The notes below the pieces were generated by a model that was not told where the DNA came from, ran no database searches, and saw nothing but the letters and a program-made list of their open reading frames with translations. Shown piece after piece: positions 40,527 through 50,500 of a stretch of DNA of 64,000 nt. Each line of letters starts with the position of its first letter. Position 1 is the first letter of the stretch. The position numbers and the translations under genes were made by a program. The DNA is taken from NCBI GenBank assembly GCA_010672965.1, contig JAAHFN010000003.1, positions 124,001 through 188,000 on the forward strand. The letters are read 5' to 3'. The stretch comes from Oscillatoria sp. SIO1A7 (GTDB lineage: Bacteria > Cyanobacteriota > Cyanobacteriia > Cyanobacteriales > Laspinemataceae).

Positions 40527-41489
40527 ATGCAAAAATCAACTGCGACAATTTCTACACTAGCAGTCTTGGCTTGCCTTGGGGGAAGCGAGAGCGCTACCGA
40601 TGCTTCAGATCCATTACCGCCTAAAGTACCCTCAAATAATAGCCACTTTGTTTGTAATGAAGCGGCTACACTGAAGCCAGAAGTATCGATTGTGCTGCCG
40701 GAAATTGCAGGAGAGTATGAGTGGGGTTTGTCTGGGTCAAATAATCTTTCTACAAAAAAGGGCTTTCCTCATAAAAAGAATAAATTTACAAGTCTCTCTT
40801 GCTTTCGTTCCCTCGATAATAAAAGATTTTTAGATAGAACAGCTTCCCAGAAAAAAGTCAACTATGCTGCAATAAGGCAAAGCAATCGAAAGTTACTACA
40901 GATATTATTTGCCACTCCGGATTCTCCAGGCTCGATCGCCATTGGCACTGCAGAAGGAACTCGCACATCTAACGGAGAAACTACGGCGATTTATTGGGGA
41001 CATACCGACCCTGGCAACGGACTCGCCAATCAGGGCACCTTTAGCTATCAGCATGGAGCTAGCAACCCAAGAGAAGCAGATTGGATCCAGCTTAAACGGC
41101 TGCGAGGGCAAGTAGAATATCTCCAGCACCAAGCCGAAAATTTGGGAGTAAAACTTTCTACTTTAGAATTGGTAGCTGGTGCAGATCTAGCCAACCAGTC
41201 TCCCTTGGCCGCAATGGATTATGTGGGTCACCTCCAGAAATTACGCGCCAAAGGATTTATGGGTATAGAGGCAGTCCTAGAAGCCCGGGTGCAGAGTTTT
41301 GTCAATCCCAAAACCGGAGTTTTGGAAGCAGGAGGGTTTGGTAACAGTTGGCAGCGACTGCGCCACGACCAATTGCGGCGGATGATAGAACTGAACAAGA
41401 CTCTAAAAGTGCAAGGAGTTTATGAGGGATTGGAAAAAACAGTTGTATCTAATGCAGAGGAAGGGGAACGGACTTCCCAAATATACTAG
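40527..41489 (+). CDS. secreted or lipid-anchored protein of unknown function
   Basis: 320 residues from ATG 40527 (MQKSTATISTLAVLACLGGS), a short signal peptide with a possible lipobox VLAC; the longer frame to 40428 adds an unlikely leader. The central part (SIAIGTAEGTRTSNGETTAI, IYWGHTDPGNGLANQGTFSY, QHGASNPREADWIQLKRLRG) resembles a cyanobacteria-specific extracellular family with a GHTDPGNG motif. No catalytic residues can be assigned. It lies upstream of the CHAT/DUF928 block, same strand. Confidence 0.6.
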   Translation: MQKSTATISTLAVLACLGGSESATDASDPLPPKVPSNNSHFVCNEAATLKPEVSIVLPEIAGEYEWGLSGSNNLSTKKGFPHKKNKFTSLSCFRSLDNKRFLDRTASQKKVNYAAIRQSNRKLLQILFATPDSPGSIAIGTAEGTRTSNGETTAIYWGHTDPGNGLANQGTFSYQHGASNPREADWIQLKRLRGQVEYLQHQAENLGVKLSTLELVAGADLANQSPLAAMDYVGHLQKLRAKGFMGIEAVLEARVQSFVNPKTGVLEAGGFGNSWQRLRHDQLRRMIELNKTLKVQGVYEGLEKTVVSNAEEGERTSQIY

Positions 41490-42057
41490 GCGAGAATTGA
41501 ATTTTTTTAGGGCGATTGACTAATAATATCAGATCCGTTTAATCGCCCTAAAAAAAATGTCAAATCCTGCGTAGGACGGGCGTCCCGCCTGTCCGCCTTG
41601 CCTGGGGAGGGACAGGCGGGACGCCCGTCCTACGGAATCTTCGAGATTCTTTGTATGGGTAATTAACCGGATTTGATATAACTAACAGGACTTACACAAA
41701 TTGCTATATCTAACAGTATATTTAGCTCTTGGTGCGCGGTGCGGCACCCTACAAATAGAGTCTCTGCGATCGCTCCTAATTCCTTAGAAGCGATCGCAGA
41801 TATATAAAATCAAAGGCAAAATTAAGCGATCGATAAAAATAGAATAATGCATCGTTTTAGCTTGGTGTTATTCGGAGGCTTTGCGCCTCTTTTTTTATTT
41901 GTTAAAGGCTTATATTTATATAAATATGATTGTATAACCAGAGAATAAATTTGCCCCCTCTCGTAGGACAGCGGGAGCATTGCTGTTTTTAGAGCAACCA
42001 ATTTAGGAATGCTATAGTTTCGCGATTCGCCTCTAAACGATCCACCTACATTATCGT
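41490..42057. repeat. nested palindromic repeats
   Basis: 41526-41679 has inverted ends ATATCAGATCCG.../TAACCGGATTTGATAT and encloses a 25-bp hairpin CGTAGGACGGGCGTCCCGCC TGTCC (41570-41594/41610-41634). A partial ACAGGACTTAC copy follows at 41690. No gene. Confidence 0.7.
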
Positions 42058-42492
42058 TTATATAGCCTTCACCCATCCCTGCATGATAGGATTTTCTGGA
42101 CTCACCTCTGGGGTGCAGTGAATTTCCAGGAGCCACTGATAGTCTTTGCCAGACTCTAGCTCCGATAGATTTTGCGGAATGGCAATGCTAACCATGCCCC
42201 CTTCTTCTGGTAGTGGCACTTTACTCTGATAAATTATATTGTTGAATTCGTCTTGGAGGGTAAAAGAAGCCTCCTCGGCTAAGCTTTCAGGAACGTAAAC
42301 TACAAAAATTGGCTCTTTACCCTCATTTAATTCTAGGTAGTTGTTTTTTTGCAGTTGCACGGCCTCCTCTTCAGAGCCAACCAGGCACGAGCCATCTGGG
42401 TTTGATAGCGTTTCGGCCCACACTGGAGCAGACATAAGCAACCCACCAAGCCCTAGGGCGCTTGCCAATAGCCAACTCTGCTTTTTAGCCAT
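42058..42492 (-). CDS. DUF928 secreted protein
   Basis: 144 residues from ATG 42492 (ATG 42507 possible). Signal peptide MAKKQSWLLASALGLGGLLM then SAPVWA. The mature part (FVVYVPESLAEEASFTLQDE, FNNIIYQSKVPLPEEGGMVS, DYQWLLEIHC) matches the C-terminal two thirds of DUF928, a periplasmic/extracellular cyanobacterial family often next to CHAT and CHASE2 genes. Shorter than 45487-46269. Divergent from the CHAT-CHASE2 gene. Confidence 0.75.
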   Translation of the reverse strand: MAKKQSWLLASALGLGGLLMSAPVWAETLSNPDGSCLVGSEEEAVQLQKNNYLELNEGKEPIFVVYVPESLAEEASFTLQDEFNNIIYQSKVPLPEEGGMVSIAIPQNLSELESGKDYQWLLEIHCTPEVSPENPIMQGWVKAI

Positions 42493-42893
42493 ATTTTGAT
42501 AAGCCATTCCTATATTTTTAGTTCGCCTGGTTTAATTATAAAAGGGTTAATCAAGATTAAGGTCAAACCCAAGGAAAGAATAATTATACAGGACCTACGC
42601 AGAATATTAAGGTTAGGGCAACTAAAAGTAGAGGCGTTGGCACAGCCTGCCCGGAGGGCATATAGCCATTCGCCCCTACAAACAGTCCTAAGCTACCTTG
42701 GTATTGCTATAGAACCAGAAATGACTAAGGACCTACTATAACGAGGATTCGCTCTCGTTCCTATAACTCATCCTTAGAAGATTCTTAGGACTTACGAAAA
42801 CTCTTCAGGCATAATTTTCCCAATCCAACCCAATATATATAGTGCGGGCAAGTTAGCCAAATCCAAAGAGCCAAGAGTGAGAGGGGCCTTAAA

Positions 42894-45242
42894 ATGGGCA
42901 AGTTAGTCGTTCTGAAAATAATATCGGGTGACTGGGAGCGGGGGTTTCCCGTTGCTCTGCAAATAGGAGAAGAAGACCGACTCCCCACCACAGAAGAATT
43001 CGGCAATCTGCCCGGTTGCTCGAAGCTTGTCGAGGATTGCGAACAATGGCAATACAGTTACAAGCACTTGCCGGTTTTGCTGCGACTCGATATCCCCGAG
43101 TGCCAAGAAACGAATATCTCCAACCGGGAAAAATGTCGCCAAGCGGCCGAAGTGCTGTGCAACACCCTCAACTCTTGGCTGGACTCCGAGAGCTTCCGCC
43201 CGCTCAAAGAACGCCTGCTGAAAAAACTACCGGAATCCGAGCCGATTCGATTTGTAATTCAAACGGAAAACCCCCAGTTGCAACAGCTCCCCTGGCACCT
43301 GTGGAAATTTTTTGAAGATTATTCTCAAGCAGAAGTAGCTCTAAGCGCCCCCCATCTGGAAGCTATCGAAAAAATATCTACAGCCAAAAATAAGGTAAGA
43401 ATCCTGGCAATTTTAGGAGATAGCGAAAAAATCAATATCTCCAAAGATCGCGAGTTTCTAGAAAACTTGCCGGACGCCGATGTCTGCTTCCTGCCAGAAC
43501 CGACCCGAGAGAAGGTCAACGATTGCCTTTGGTCCGAGCAGTGGGATGTCCTCTTTTTTGCTGGCCACAGCAGGACCGAAGGGGAAACAGGGCGGATTTC
43601 TATTAATAAGGAAGACAGCCTCACGATTGGCGAATTAAAAAACGGCCTGAAAAAGGCGATAGAACGAGGATTGCAGCTTGCTATTTTTAACTCTTGCGAT
43701 GGCTTGGGACTAGCCCGAGACTTGGCAGATTTGCATATTCCCCAAACTATCGTCATGCGGGAGCCGGTTCCAGACGAAGTAGCCCAGAAATTTTTGATCA
43801 ATTTCCTGAAAGAATATGCCGAAAATTCTCGCCCTCTCAATCTAGCCCTGCGCCACGCCCGAGAACGGTTGCAAGGTTTAGAAAAAGACTATCCCTGCGC
43901 GAGCTGGCTCCCGGTAATATGCCAAAACCCTGCCGAAATACCGCCGACTTGGCAGCAATTGCGAGATGGAGTGGGGCAAGATGGAATAGCTCCGCAGAGG
44001 GAGAAAAAGTCAATTTTACGATATTTTACCTATCCGATGTTAGCTGCTGGGGTCGTCGCTCTTAGTATATTCGGCATCCGCAAAGCCGGTATATTGCAGC
44101 CTGTGGAGTTAAAAGCATTCGACCGACTAATGGAAAACCGACCTCTGGAAGCGCCAGACGATCGCTTCCTAATTATAGCCATCACCGATGAGGATTTGCG
44201 CTATCAAAATGAGATGGGTATGGAAAGGCAAGGTTCTCTAGCGGATGCGGCCTTAGAGAAAATTTTAAAAAAACTAAAACCCCATAAACCGCGAGCTATA
44301 GGTTTGGAGGTATATCGCGATTTTCCGGTAATACCCAAATCTAGCGATCGCGCTGACTTGGAGGTGCAGCTTCAAGAAACACCTAATTTTTTCGGCATCT
44401 GCAAAGGCGGCGACTCGGCTGCTAGCAAAGGAATCAGCCCGCCGTCGGAAGTTCCGCCGGAGCGCATCGGTTTTACCGACATAGTTCTTGATAACGATGG
44501 GGTTCTGCGCCGACATCTATGGCGTGCTACTTTTGAAACGAACTCTGCTTGTCAAAGCAAATGGTCTCTAAGTCTGCTGCTTGCTTTGGAATACCTGCGA
44601 TCGCAAGGAATCGAATCCAAGAAGACCCCCGAATCAAACTTAGAGTTGGGTAAAGCGACTTTAAAGTATTTGGAGCAACCTACCGGCGGCTACCAAAAGT
44701 TAGATGACTGGGGCTATCAGATGTTGCTCAACTACCGCAATACAAAAAGAGGCCAGTTGCCCAAGTCAGTAACCCTGAAAGATTTTATCAATAATCGGGT
44801 AAACCCCGATTGGGTCGAAGATAAGATCGTACTCATTGGCGTTACTGCTTTGTCATTTAAAGACTATTTTGCTACGCCCTACAGCCGCAACCGACAGCTA
44901 TCGGAAAAAATACCTGGGGTATTCCTGCAAGCAGAAATGACTAGCCAAATTATCAGCGCGGCTTTAGGCGATCGCCCTTTATTAGGCTTTTGGCCGCAAT
45001 GGGGCGAATTCCTCTGGATTTTCGGCTGGTCGCTAGCGGGAGGACTGCTTGCTTGGCAGTTGCGATCTTGTTGGATTTTTGTAGCGCGCACTGCAGTAGC
45101 GATCGTTATTTTATATGGTACTTGTCTATTCTTTTTAATCCAAGGCACCTGGATTCCCTTAGTTCCCTCGGCCTTAGCCTTAGTCTTTACAGAAATAACT
45201 ATAGTATTAACTCCCAAAATTGCTGGCGATTCAAAGGAATAG
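42894..45242 (+). CDS. CHAT protease domain fused to CHASE2 sensor domain
   Basis: 782 residues. The CHAT (caspase-like) domain holds the dyad His225 in VLFFAGHSRTEG and Cys268 in LAIFNSCDGLGLA. A transmembrane helix at ~379-396 leads to a CHASE2 domain (LKAFDRLMENRPLEAPDDRF, FLIIAITDEDLRYQNE, IVLIGVTA), then two or three C-terminal transmembrane helices. CHASE2 domains sense extracytoplasmic signals; CHAT domains are cysteine peptidases. This suggests a cue-triggered protease. It is flanked by two DUF928 genes, the usual cyanobacterial arrangement. Intact. Confidence 0.92.
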   Translation: MGKLVVLKIISGDWERGFPVALQIGEEDRLPTTEEFGNLPGCSKLVEDCEQWQYSYKHLPVLLRLDIPECQETNISNREKCRQAAEVLCNTLNSWLDSESFRPLKERLLKKLPESEPIRFVIQTENPQLQQLPWHLWKFFEDYSQAEVALSAPHLEAIEKISTAKNKVRILAILGDSEKINISKDREFLENLPDADVCFLPEPTREKVNDCLWSEQWDVLFFAGHSRTEGETGRISINKEDSLTIGELKNGLKKAIERGLQLAIFNSCDGLGLARDLADLHIPQTIVMREPVPDEVAQKFLINFLKEYAENSRPLNLALRHARERLQGLEKDYPCASWLPVICQNPAEIPPTWQQLRDGVGQDGIAPQREKKSILRYFTYPMLAAGVVALSIFGIRKAGILQPVELKAFDRLMENRPLEAPDDRFLIIAITDEDLRYQNEMGMERQGSLADAALEKILKKLKPHKPRAIGLEVYRDFPVIPKSSDRADLEVQLQETPNFFGICKGGDSAASKGISPPSEVPPERIGFTDIVLDNDGVLRRHLWRATFETNSACQSKWSLSLLLALEYLRSQGIESKKTPESNLELGKATLKYLEQPTGGYQKLDDWGYQMLLNYRNTKRGQLPKSVTLKDFINNRVNPDWVEDKIVLIGVTALSFKDYFATPYSRNRQLSEKIPGVFLQAEMTSQIISAALGDRPLLGFWPQWGEFLWIFGWSLAGGLLAWQLRSCWIFVARTAVAIVILYGTCLFFLIQGTWIPLVPSALALVFTEITIVLTPKIAGDSKE

Positions 45243-45486
45243 GGAATTGGGCATAGGGCGCATTGGGCATAGGCAGGAGTTACGCAGGGGCACAGGAGAG
45301 GCCCAGGAGAGGAGGGTTAGGCGTCATGCATAGTAAACAGCATTTGCGCCTAAAGGCAATTCCAGAAAACCGTAAAACGAGCATCGCGCCTCTGGCCACA
45401 AATACAAATTCAAAAATGGGTGCCATGCATTGCATTGTCAAAGGGATTCGCTCCTAAAGATAATGTAGAGCTGCAAGGAAAAAAAG

Positions 45487-46269
45487 ATGATTGTCAATAA
45501 ATCTTACTTATGGCAGGCTGGCCTAGGATTAACATTAGTTTGGATGCTCGGTTATTGCCCGCAAATTAAAGCCAACCCTAATATAATGGTTGCCGAACAA
45601 GTCGATTCCTCTATGGACGATCGCGGTGCCCCCAAAGATAGACAAGGTACGGCAAATCATTTTCAAGCAATCTCGCGCAAACGCCAAGACGACGGTAGCG
45701 ATCGAGGTATTTGCCCAACTGTCGATCTTGGCATGACGGCTTTAGTACCTAGATTGACAGTTGGGCTGACTATTTCAGAGCGTCCCACGTTCTGGTTCTA
45801 TATTCCTTATAAAGACGATCTGCCCTACAATGCAGATTTTGTCCTCGTCGATGAAGATAAACATACTGTCTATCAGACTGAATTACAATTGGCTGCAACT
45901 GCAGGAGTCGTCGGTATTGCCTTGCCAGCAAGCGCAGCAGCCTTAGAAGTTGGCAAAAAATACCAGTGGACTTTGTCCTATACTTGCAATCCCAATAATT
46001 CCGAAGAAGATGCCGTGGTGCGAGGGTATGTGGAGCGAACCGCGCTACCCCCAGAAGTAGATAAAGAGCTACAGGCAGCAAGAACCCCAGAAAGGCGCTA
46101 TGCTATTTATGCTCAAAATGACTTCTGGTACGATACTATTACTTTACTCGCCGAACTTCTTCTGGAAAACCCAGATAAGTTCCAAGAACACTGGGAGTCC
46201 CTTTTAGAAAAGGTTGGCTTGGAAGAGATTGCTAAAGAGCCAATTGTCGAGCAAAAAAGTCCAGAGTAG
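45487..46269 (+). CDS. DUF928 secreted protein, long form
   Basis: 260 residues. Signal peptide (LWQAGLGLTLVWMLGYCPQI) and a central DUF928 region: LVPRLTVGLTISERPTFWFY, IPYKDDLPYNADFVLVDEDK, GKKYQWTLSYTCNPNN and YVERTALP; a helical acidic tail follows (WYDTITLLAELLLENPDKFQ). ATG 45487 follows AAGGAAAAAAAG. It is 245 bases downstream of the CHAT-CHASE2 gene on the same strand, so the two may be one transcriptional unit. Confidence 0.85.
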   Translation: MIVNKSYLWQAGLGLTLVWMLGYCPQIKANPNIMVAEQVDSSMDDRGAPKDRQGTANHFQAISRKRQDDGSDRGICPTVDLGMTALVPRLTVGLTISERPTFWFYIPYKDDLPYNADFVLVDEDKHTVYQTELQLAATAGVVGIALPASAAALEVGKKYQWTLSYTCNPNNSEEDAVVRGYVERTALPPEVDKELQAARTPERRYAIYAQNDFWYDTITLLAELLLENPDKFQEHWESLLEKVGLEEIAKEPIVEQKSPE

Positions 46270-46756
46270 TTATAGCAAGCGTTAGATTGGATTATGCAAT
46301 TTCCATAGAGGGGCGGTCAGAGTAGGACAGGCGGGACGCCTGTCCTACTCTACTCGGGCATAGGGATAGGCGGGACGCCTGTCCTACGGTTAAATTACCC
46401 GCACAATTTGTAATATCAAATCCGGTTAAACAGTCACAGTCTCAGGACTTACGCATTACCGCCATATCTGGTAGGGGCGAGAGCGCGAAATCGCCCCTAC
46501 ATTTAGGTTCTATCGGCCAATTTGCGTAAGTCCTGAGTCTGTAGGGGCGGTGCCCCCGTGGCCGCCCCAGACCAATCGGGGCAGCCACGCTCCCCTCTGC
46601 CCCTACGGGACTTATGGAACAGCGGAAGCGGATTTGATATAACTCCCAAACGGGACGTTCGTCCTGAGCGGAGTCGTAGGCAAAGCCTGCCCAAGGAGGG
46701 CATAGGACGCGGGCAACTAACCGGATTCGAGCCGAATATGGTGAGATGAGAAGATC
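46270..46756. repeat. nested MITE-like repeats
   Basis: 46413-46640 has ATATCAAATCCGGTTA at the left and AGCGGATTTGATAT at the right, and carries inside it an AGGACTTACGCA family element (46441-46537). Before it, TAGGACAGGCGGGACGCCTG palindromes (46323-46390). No gene. Confidence 0.7.
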
Positions 46757-49700
46757 TCAATGCTCTTCTCTACAGTTCGGTGGAGTTAATGCCGGACTAT
46801 AGGGGGCAGACCCAGGAGAGCCAGCAGTTAAAATAACATCGCCATTCTCATCAATTCGCCACCCGGTCGCTTCGACAATTTGTCTGGTTTCTTGTCTTTC
46901 TAGAAAAGATCCGCTTTCCGAGGATTGTCCGCCTGCTGAGGAAACTGTTGGAAAAGACCTATCGATTATTCGCCTAGAATTGATTGGCCTAGAATTGATT
47001 GGCCTAGAATTGATTGGCTTAGAATCGATCGAGCTATCGGAAGATGCGCCATTCTCTCGGGTTGCCCATTCTATGGCCATAACTGGATTGCTGAGGGGGT
47101 CGAAGGGGCTTGGGGGCAAGCCGCCGCGTCCGGTCATAATAAATTCACTCTGTTCTTCTTGGTTGCAAGGATCTCGCGCCACCAACCCGGTAATATCGAC
47201 CACGGTTTCTGGCAATTTTATTAAGCCAGCGCCGGGGTCAACCTCTGGGGTATTGATTTCGACAACGCCTCTAAACTGGGGACCGAGTTGGGAAGTGGCA
47301 GTAATATCGCTATTACGGGTTCGTCTTTCTTGGAACTCTGTGCCAAAAATACCTTCGGCATTGATGCTGACTCTACCGCCAAAACCCGTTTGGGCATTGG
47401 CGCTGATGTCGCTATTTTCTAGAGCCGCTAGAGTATTGGTATCGATTGTGATATTGCCGCCATTGCTGTTTCTGGCGTTGGTGGAAATTATGCTGCGCCG
47501 GCGCAACTGTATGTTAGGTGCTTGAAGAACAATATTACCCCCGAACCCCGAGGCGGTGGCAGCCATAAGATTGGTTCTTCGGTCGAGTAAGATAAAGTCA
47601 GCTACAATTGTGAGAGTGCCAGCACTTCCAGAACCTATACTGCCTGCATTGAGCTGTGCCCTATCCCGAGCAATAAATTGCGGCGTGTTAATTTCGACGC
47701 TGCCAGCGCTTCCAGAACCATCGAGAGCGTCAGAAACTATGCCAGTGGGAACCGAGGCACCCGGTGGCGTAGAGCTTACTTCTACTAATTCAGAGGCGAT
47801 CGCCACCACATTCCCCGCAGTTCCAGAATCCGATGTAGCATTTCCCAACAATGCTCCATCCCTTAGAACTAAGCGAGCTACGTCAATCTGAATGTCTCCT
47901 GCCCTTCCAATCCCCGATGTAGAAGCGCTCATGCCGCCGCCAATCATTTCCACTTCTTCAGCGCGGACGTTCAAGCGACCTCCCGTTCCCTCGTCGAATG
48001 CAGCGGCAGATATAATTGCTCCATCATTAATGACGATATCCTTAGCGTCAATGGTAATATCTCCTGCAGCTCCAGCTATTTCCGTGCCAGTAAATAAGCC
48101 GGTTACTCTATCGGATAGGCGCAGAGTTTTATTGACAAAATTATCAATTATAACCCTCTGCATTTCTGCAAAGCCAATGCCGACTAATTCTACATTGCCC
48201 TTGGCGACTATTGTTAAATCTCCACCCTGGCCGGTACCAAAGCTGGATGCAGATACCAAACCCCTATCTATAACTTGCAAGCGATCGGCGTGAATAGTTA
48301 AGTTTCCTCCCGCTCCGGCACCCCTAGCATCGCTAACTAACTGGCTCAAAAACCGACCGTTATCGGCAGCTCTGCTGACTGCAGAGCCTCTGACTCGTAC
48401 AACTTCTTCGGCAGTTATGCTCAGATTGCCGCCCCGACCGATTCCCTCGGCGAGCGTCGATACTTCTGCCCCATCTCGAACAATTAACGAGCCGGTTTCA
48501 ATTGTCAAATTGCCGCTATCGGCATCAGTAAAAGTAGCGCTCCTCAAAGCGCTGGGAAACTTACCGTCTGGCGAAATTCCGCTAAGTTCCACTTTTTCAG
48601 AAGCTCTAACGAGTAAGTCCCCTCCGGTGCCGCCGTTACGAATAGTCTCATCTCCAGAAAAGAATCCGCTGGAAGTGGAGACTACTGCGCCATCTTCAAT
48701 AATGAGCGATCTGGTGTTAATGCTAACTTTACCGGCGGGGGCGTGACTATTAATAGAGTTGGCTACTATGCCAGTGCCGACGATCGCATTTGTCGGTCGC
48801 GATCGCAGCTCTATAGATTCCGTTGCTCTTACGGTCACGTTGCCACCCCTGCCAGAACCCAAAGTAGTATTTCCCAGGAATGCTCCATCCCGCAGGAGCA
48901 ACCTCGCCGTATCTACCTCAATATTTCCTGCCGATCCTGCATCTAAGTTGGACGCGCCAAAGACCGAGCCACTGAGTTCTATTGCTTCGGAAGCTCGGAC
49001 ATTAATACTGCCTCCAGTTCCCTCCGCAAAGGAAGGAGTAAATACTAAAGTCCCATCTTGCGCCCTAAAAGATGGAGTTTCGACTGCGATATCCCCGGAA
49101 TCTCCCGTACCTTCCGTGCCAGTAAATATTCCCGTTACTCGCTCGGAAAGCGTCAGATCTGCAGACAGGAAACGGCCGATCGAATCTCTCTCGAAATCTT
49201 CGAATCCAGTTCCCATAAGCTCTACGGATTCCGAGGCGCGGACGCTAATATTTCCGCCGTCACCAGCTCCAAACGTCGAAGCCGATAAAAATCCTCCTTC
49301 CGCTAGAAGCAGCCGCCCGGTTGCGATAGTTAAATCTCCACCGGCTCCCGCCCCTTGGGTTTCAGTCGATATCTGAGAAGGCACTAGCCCGTCTGCCGAG
49401 TTACCTATTACTTCCACTGACCGGGCAGCATTTATCCTCAGCGGTCCTCCGGCTTGGTCTCCGGAGGTAATCCCCACTAACTGCGAACCATCTCTAACCG
49501 ATAGTTTTCCTGCCACTATATCTATGCTACCGCCACCGACCCCACTGGTACTTACGTTGCTTTCCCGGGTCAGCTCTATATTTCCGAATTGGCTATTGCC
49601 TATTGGGACGCTTTCTAAGGAGCTATTTTGCTCTTGCCCGAATTCCCAGAATCCATCGGTTAGGGATATTAATTCTATTTTTCCCACTGGAGCATCGATC

Positions 49701-50359
49701 GCCCCCCCTTCTATACTTATATCTCCCCCAACTAGCCCTATGGTTTCTCCGGGTTGCACTGATAGCCCGACTGTATTGCCGTTACTATTGCTAGCTCTGG
49801 ATTGATTGATTATTTTCCCTGGCGACGCTCCGAGTTGCAACCCCAAAGGTACGTTGATAGTCAGCATTGGCGGCGGATTTGGAGAGGTGGCGCTGAAATC
49901 GCTGCCGTCAGATAATCTCAGGCTATCTGCCGTACTGGCAAAAAAAGAACCGCCAATATTTAGCGCTGCATTCGGTCCAAAAACAATGCCGTTGGGATTG
50001 AGCAGGAATAAGTTTGCCCCTGAGTTGGCTCTGAGTACGCCGTCAATATTGGATATCGACCCTCCCGTGACTCGGGTTAGGATGTTTTCTATGGTTAATG
50101 AGTTATTAAAGTAAGCCTCGCCCCCAGTGGGAACTGAAAATTCCTGAAAGCTGTGAAATAAGTTTCCTCCTATCGGGGTTCCCCCTTCTATTAATAGGGT
50201 GTTGCCGTTGGGAGTAACAGTTGAGTTTATTGGTAGCGTGCTGTCGGGAACTATTTGCGCTGATGTCTTCTCAGGAGACATCCAATAGCCGACTGCTAGC
50301 AGACAGCTTAGAAAAACGAGCCAGTGTTTTTTTGGGTAATTGGGATGAGAGGGTTTCAT
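46757..50359 (-). CDS. TpsA-like filamentous haemagglutinin-type protein
   Basis: 1200 residues. Signal peptide (HWLVFLSCLLAVGYWMSPEK) then a haemagglutination-activity (TPS) domain: LFHSFQEFSVPTGGEAYFNN, TRVTGGSISNIDG and NLFLLNPNGIVFGPNAALNI. The middle is a long beta-helix of repeats with IEDGAVVSTS / VRDGAEVSTL units. Near the C-terminus are five-residue repeats INSRP. Such proteins are exported by a TpsB partner and act as adhesins or surface structures. The TpsB gene is not adjacent. Closely paralogous to 50501-54985. Confidence 0.88.
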   Translation of the reverse strand: MKPSHPNYPKKHWLVFLSCLLAVGYWMSPEKTSAQIVPDSTLPINSTVTPNGNTLLIEGGTPIGGNLFHSFQEFSVPTGGEAYFNNSLTIENILTRVTGGSISNIDGVLRANSGANLFLLNPNGIVFGPNAALNIGGSFFASTADSLRLSDGSDFSATSPNPPPMLTINVPLGLQLGASPGKIINQSRASNSNGNTVGLSVQPGETIGLVGGDISIEGGAIDAPVGKIELISLTDGFWEFGQEQNSSLESVPIGNSQFGNIELTRESNVSTSGVGGGSIDIVAGKLSVRDGSQLVGITSGDQAGGPLRINAARSVEVIGNSADGLVPSQISTETQGAGAGGDLTIATGRLLLAEGGFLSASTFGAGDGGNISVRASESVELMGTGFEDFERDSIGRFLSADLTLSERVTGIFTGTEGTGDSGDIAVETPSFRAQDGTLVFTPSFAEGTGGSINVRASEAIELSGSVFGASNLDAGSAGNIEVDTARLLLRDGAFLGNTTLGSGRGGNVTVRATESIELRSRPTNAIVGTGIVANSINSHAPAGKVSINTRSLIIEDGAVVSTSSGFFSGDETIRNGGTGGDLLVRASEKVELSGISPDGKFPSALRSATFTDADSGNLTIETGSLIVRDGAEVSTLAEGIGRGGNLSITAEEVVRVRGSAVSRAADNGRFLSQLVSDARGAGAGGNLTIHADRLQVIDRGLVSASSFGTGQGGDLTIVAKGNVELVGIGFAEMQRVIIDNFVNKTLRLSDRVTGLFTGTEIAGAAGDITIDAKDIVINDGAIISAAAFDEGTGGRLNVRAEEVEMIGGGMSASTSGIGRAGDIQIDVARLVLRDGALLGNATSDSGTAGNVVAIASELVEVSSTPPGASVPTGIVSDALDGSGSAGSVEINTPQFIARDRAQLNAGSIGSGSAGTLTIVADFILLDRRTNLMAATASGFGGNIVLQAPNIQLRRRSIISTNARNSNGGNITIDTNTLAALENSDISANAQTGFGGRVSINAEGIFGTEFQERRTRNSDITATSQLGPQFRGVVEINTPEVDPGAGLIKLPETVVDITGLVARDPCNQEEQSEFIMTGRGGLPPSPFDPLSNPVMAIEWATRENGASSDSSIDSKPINSRPINSRPINSRRIIDRSFPTVSSAGGQSSESGSFLERQETRQIVEATGWRIDENGDVILTAGSPGSAPYSPALTPPNCREEH

Positions 50360-50500
50360 AAGTTAGCCGCCTGAATCTCAGAAAGGAGTGATAAGCACCG
50401 GCATTCGCCGCTTGGGGCGATCGTGGCGCGATCGCCCACGGTAGTTTCGGTCGTTTTGGCGTCGAGTCGGCTTCTGCAATGCAATAATGGGAGCCCCGCC

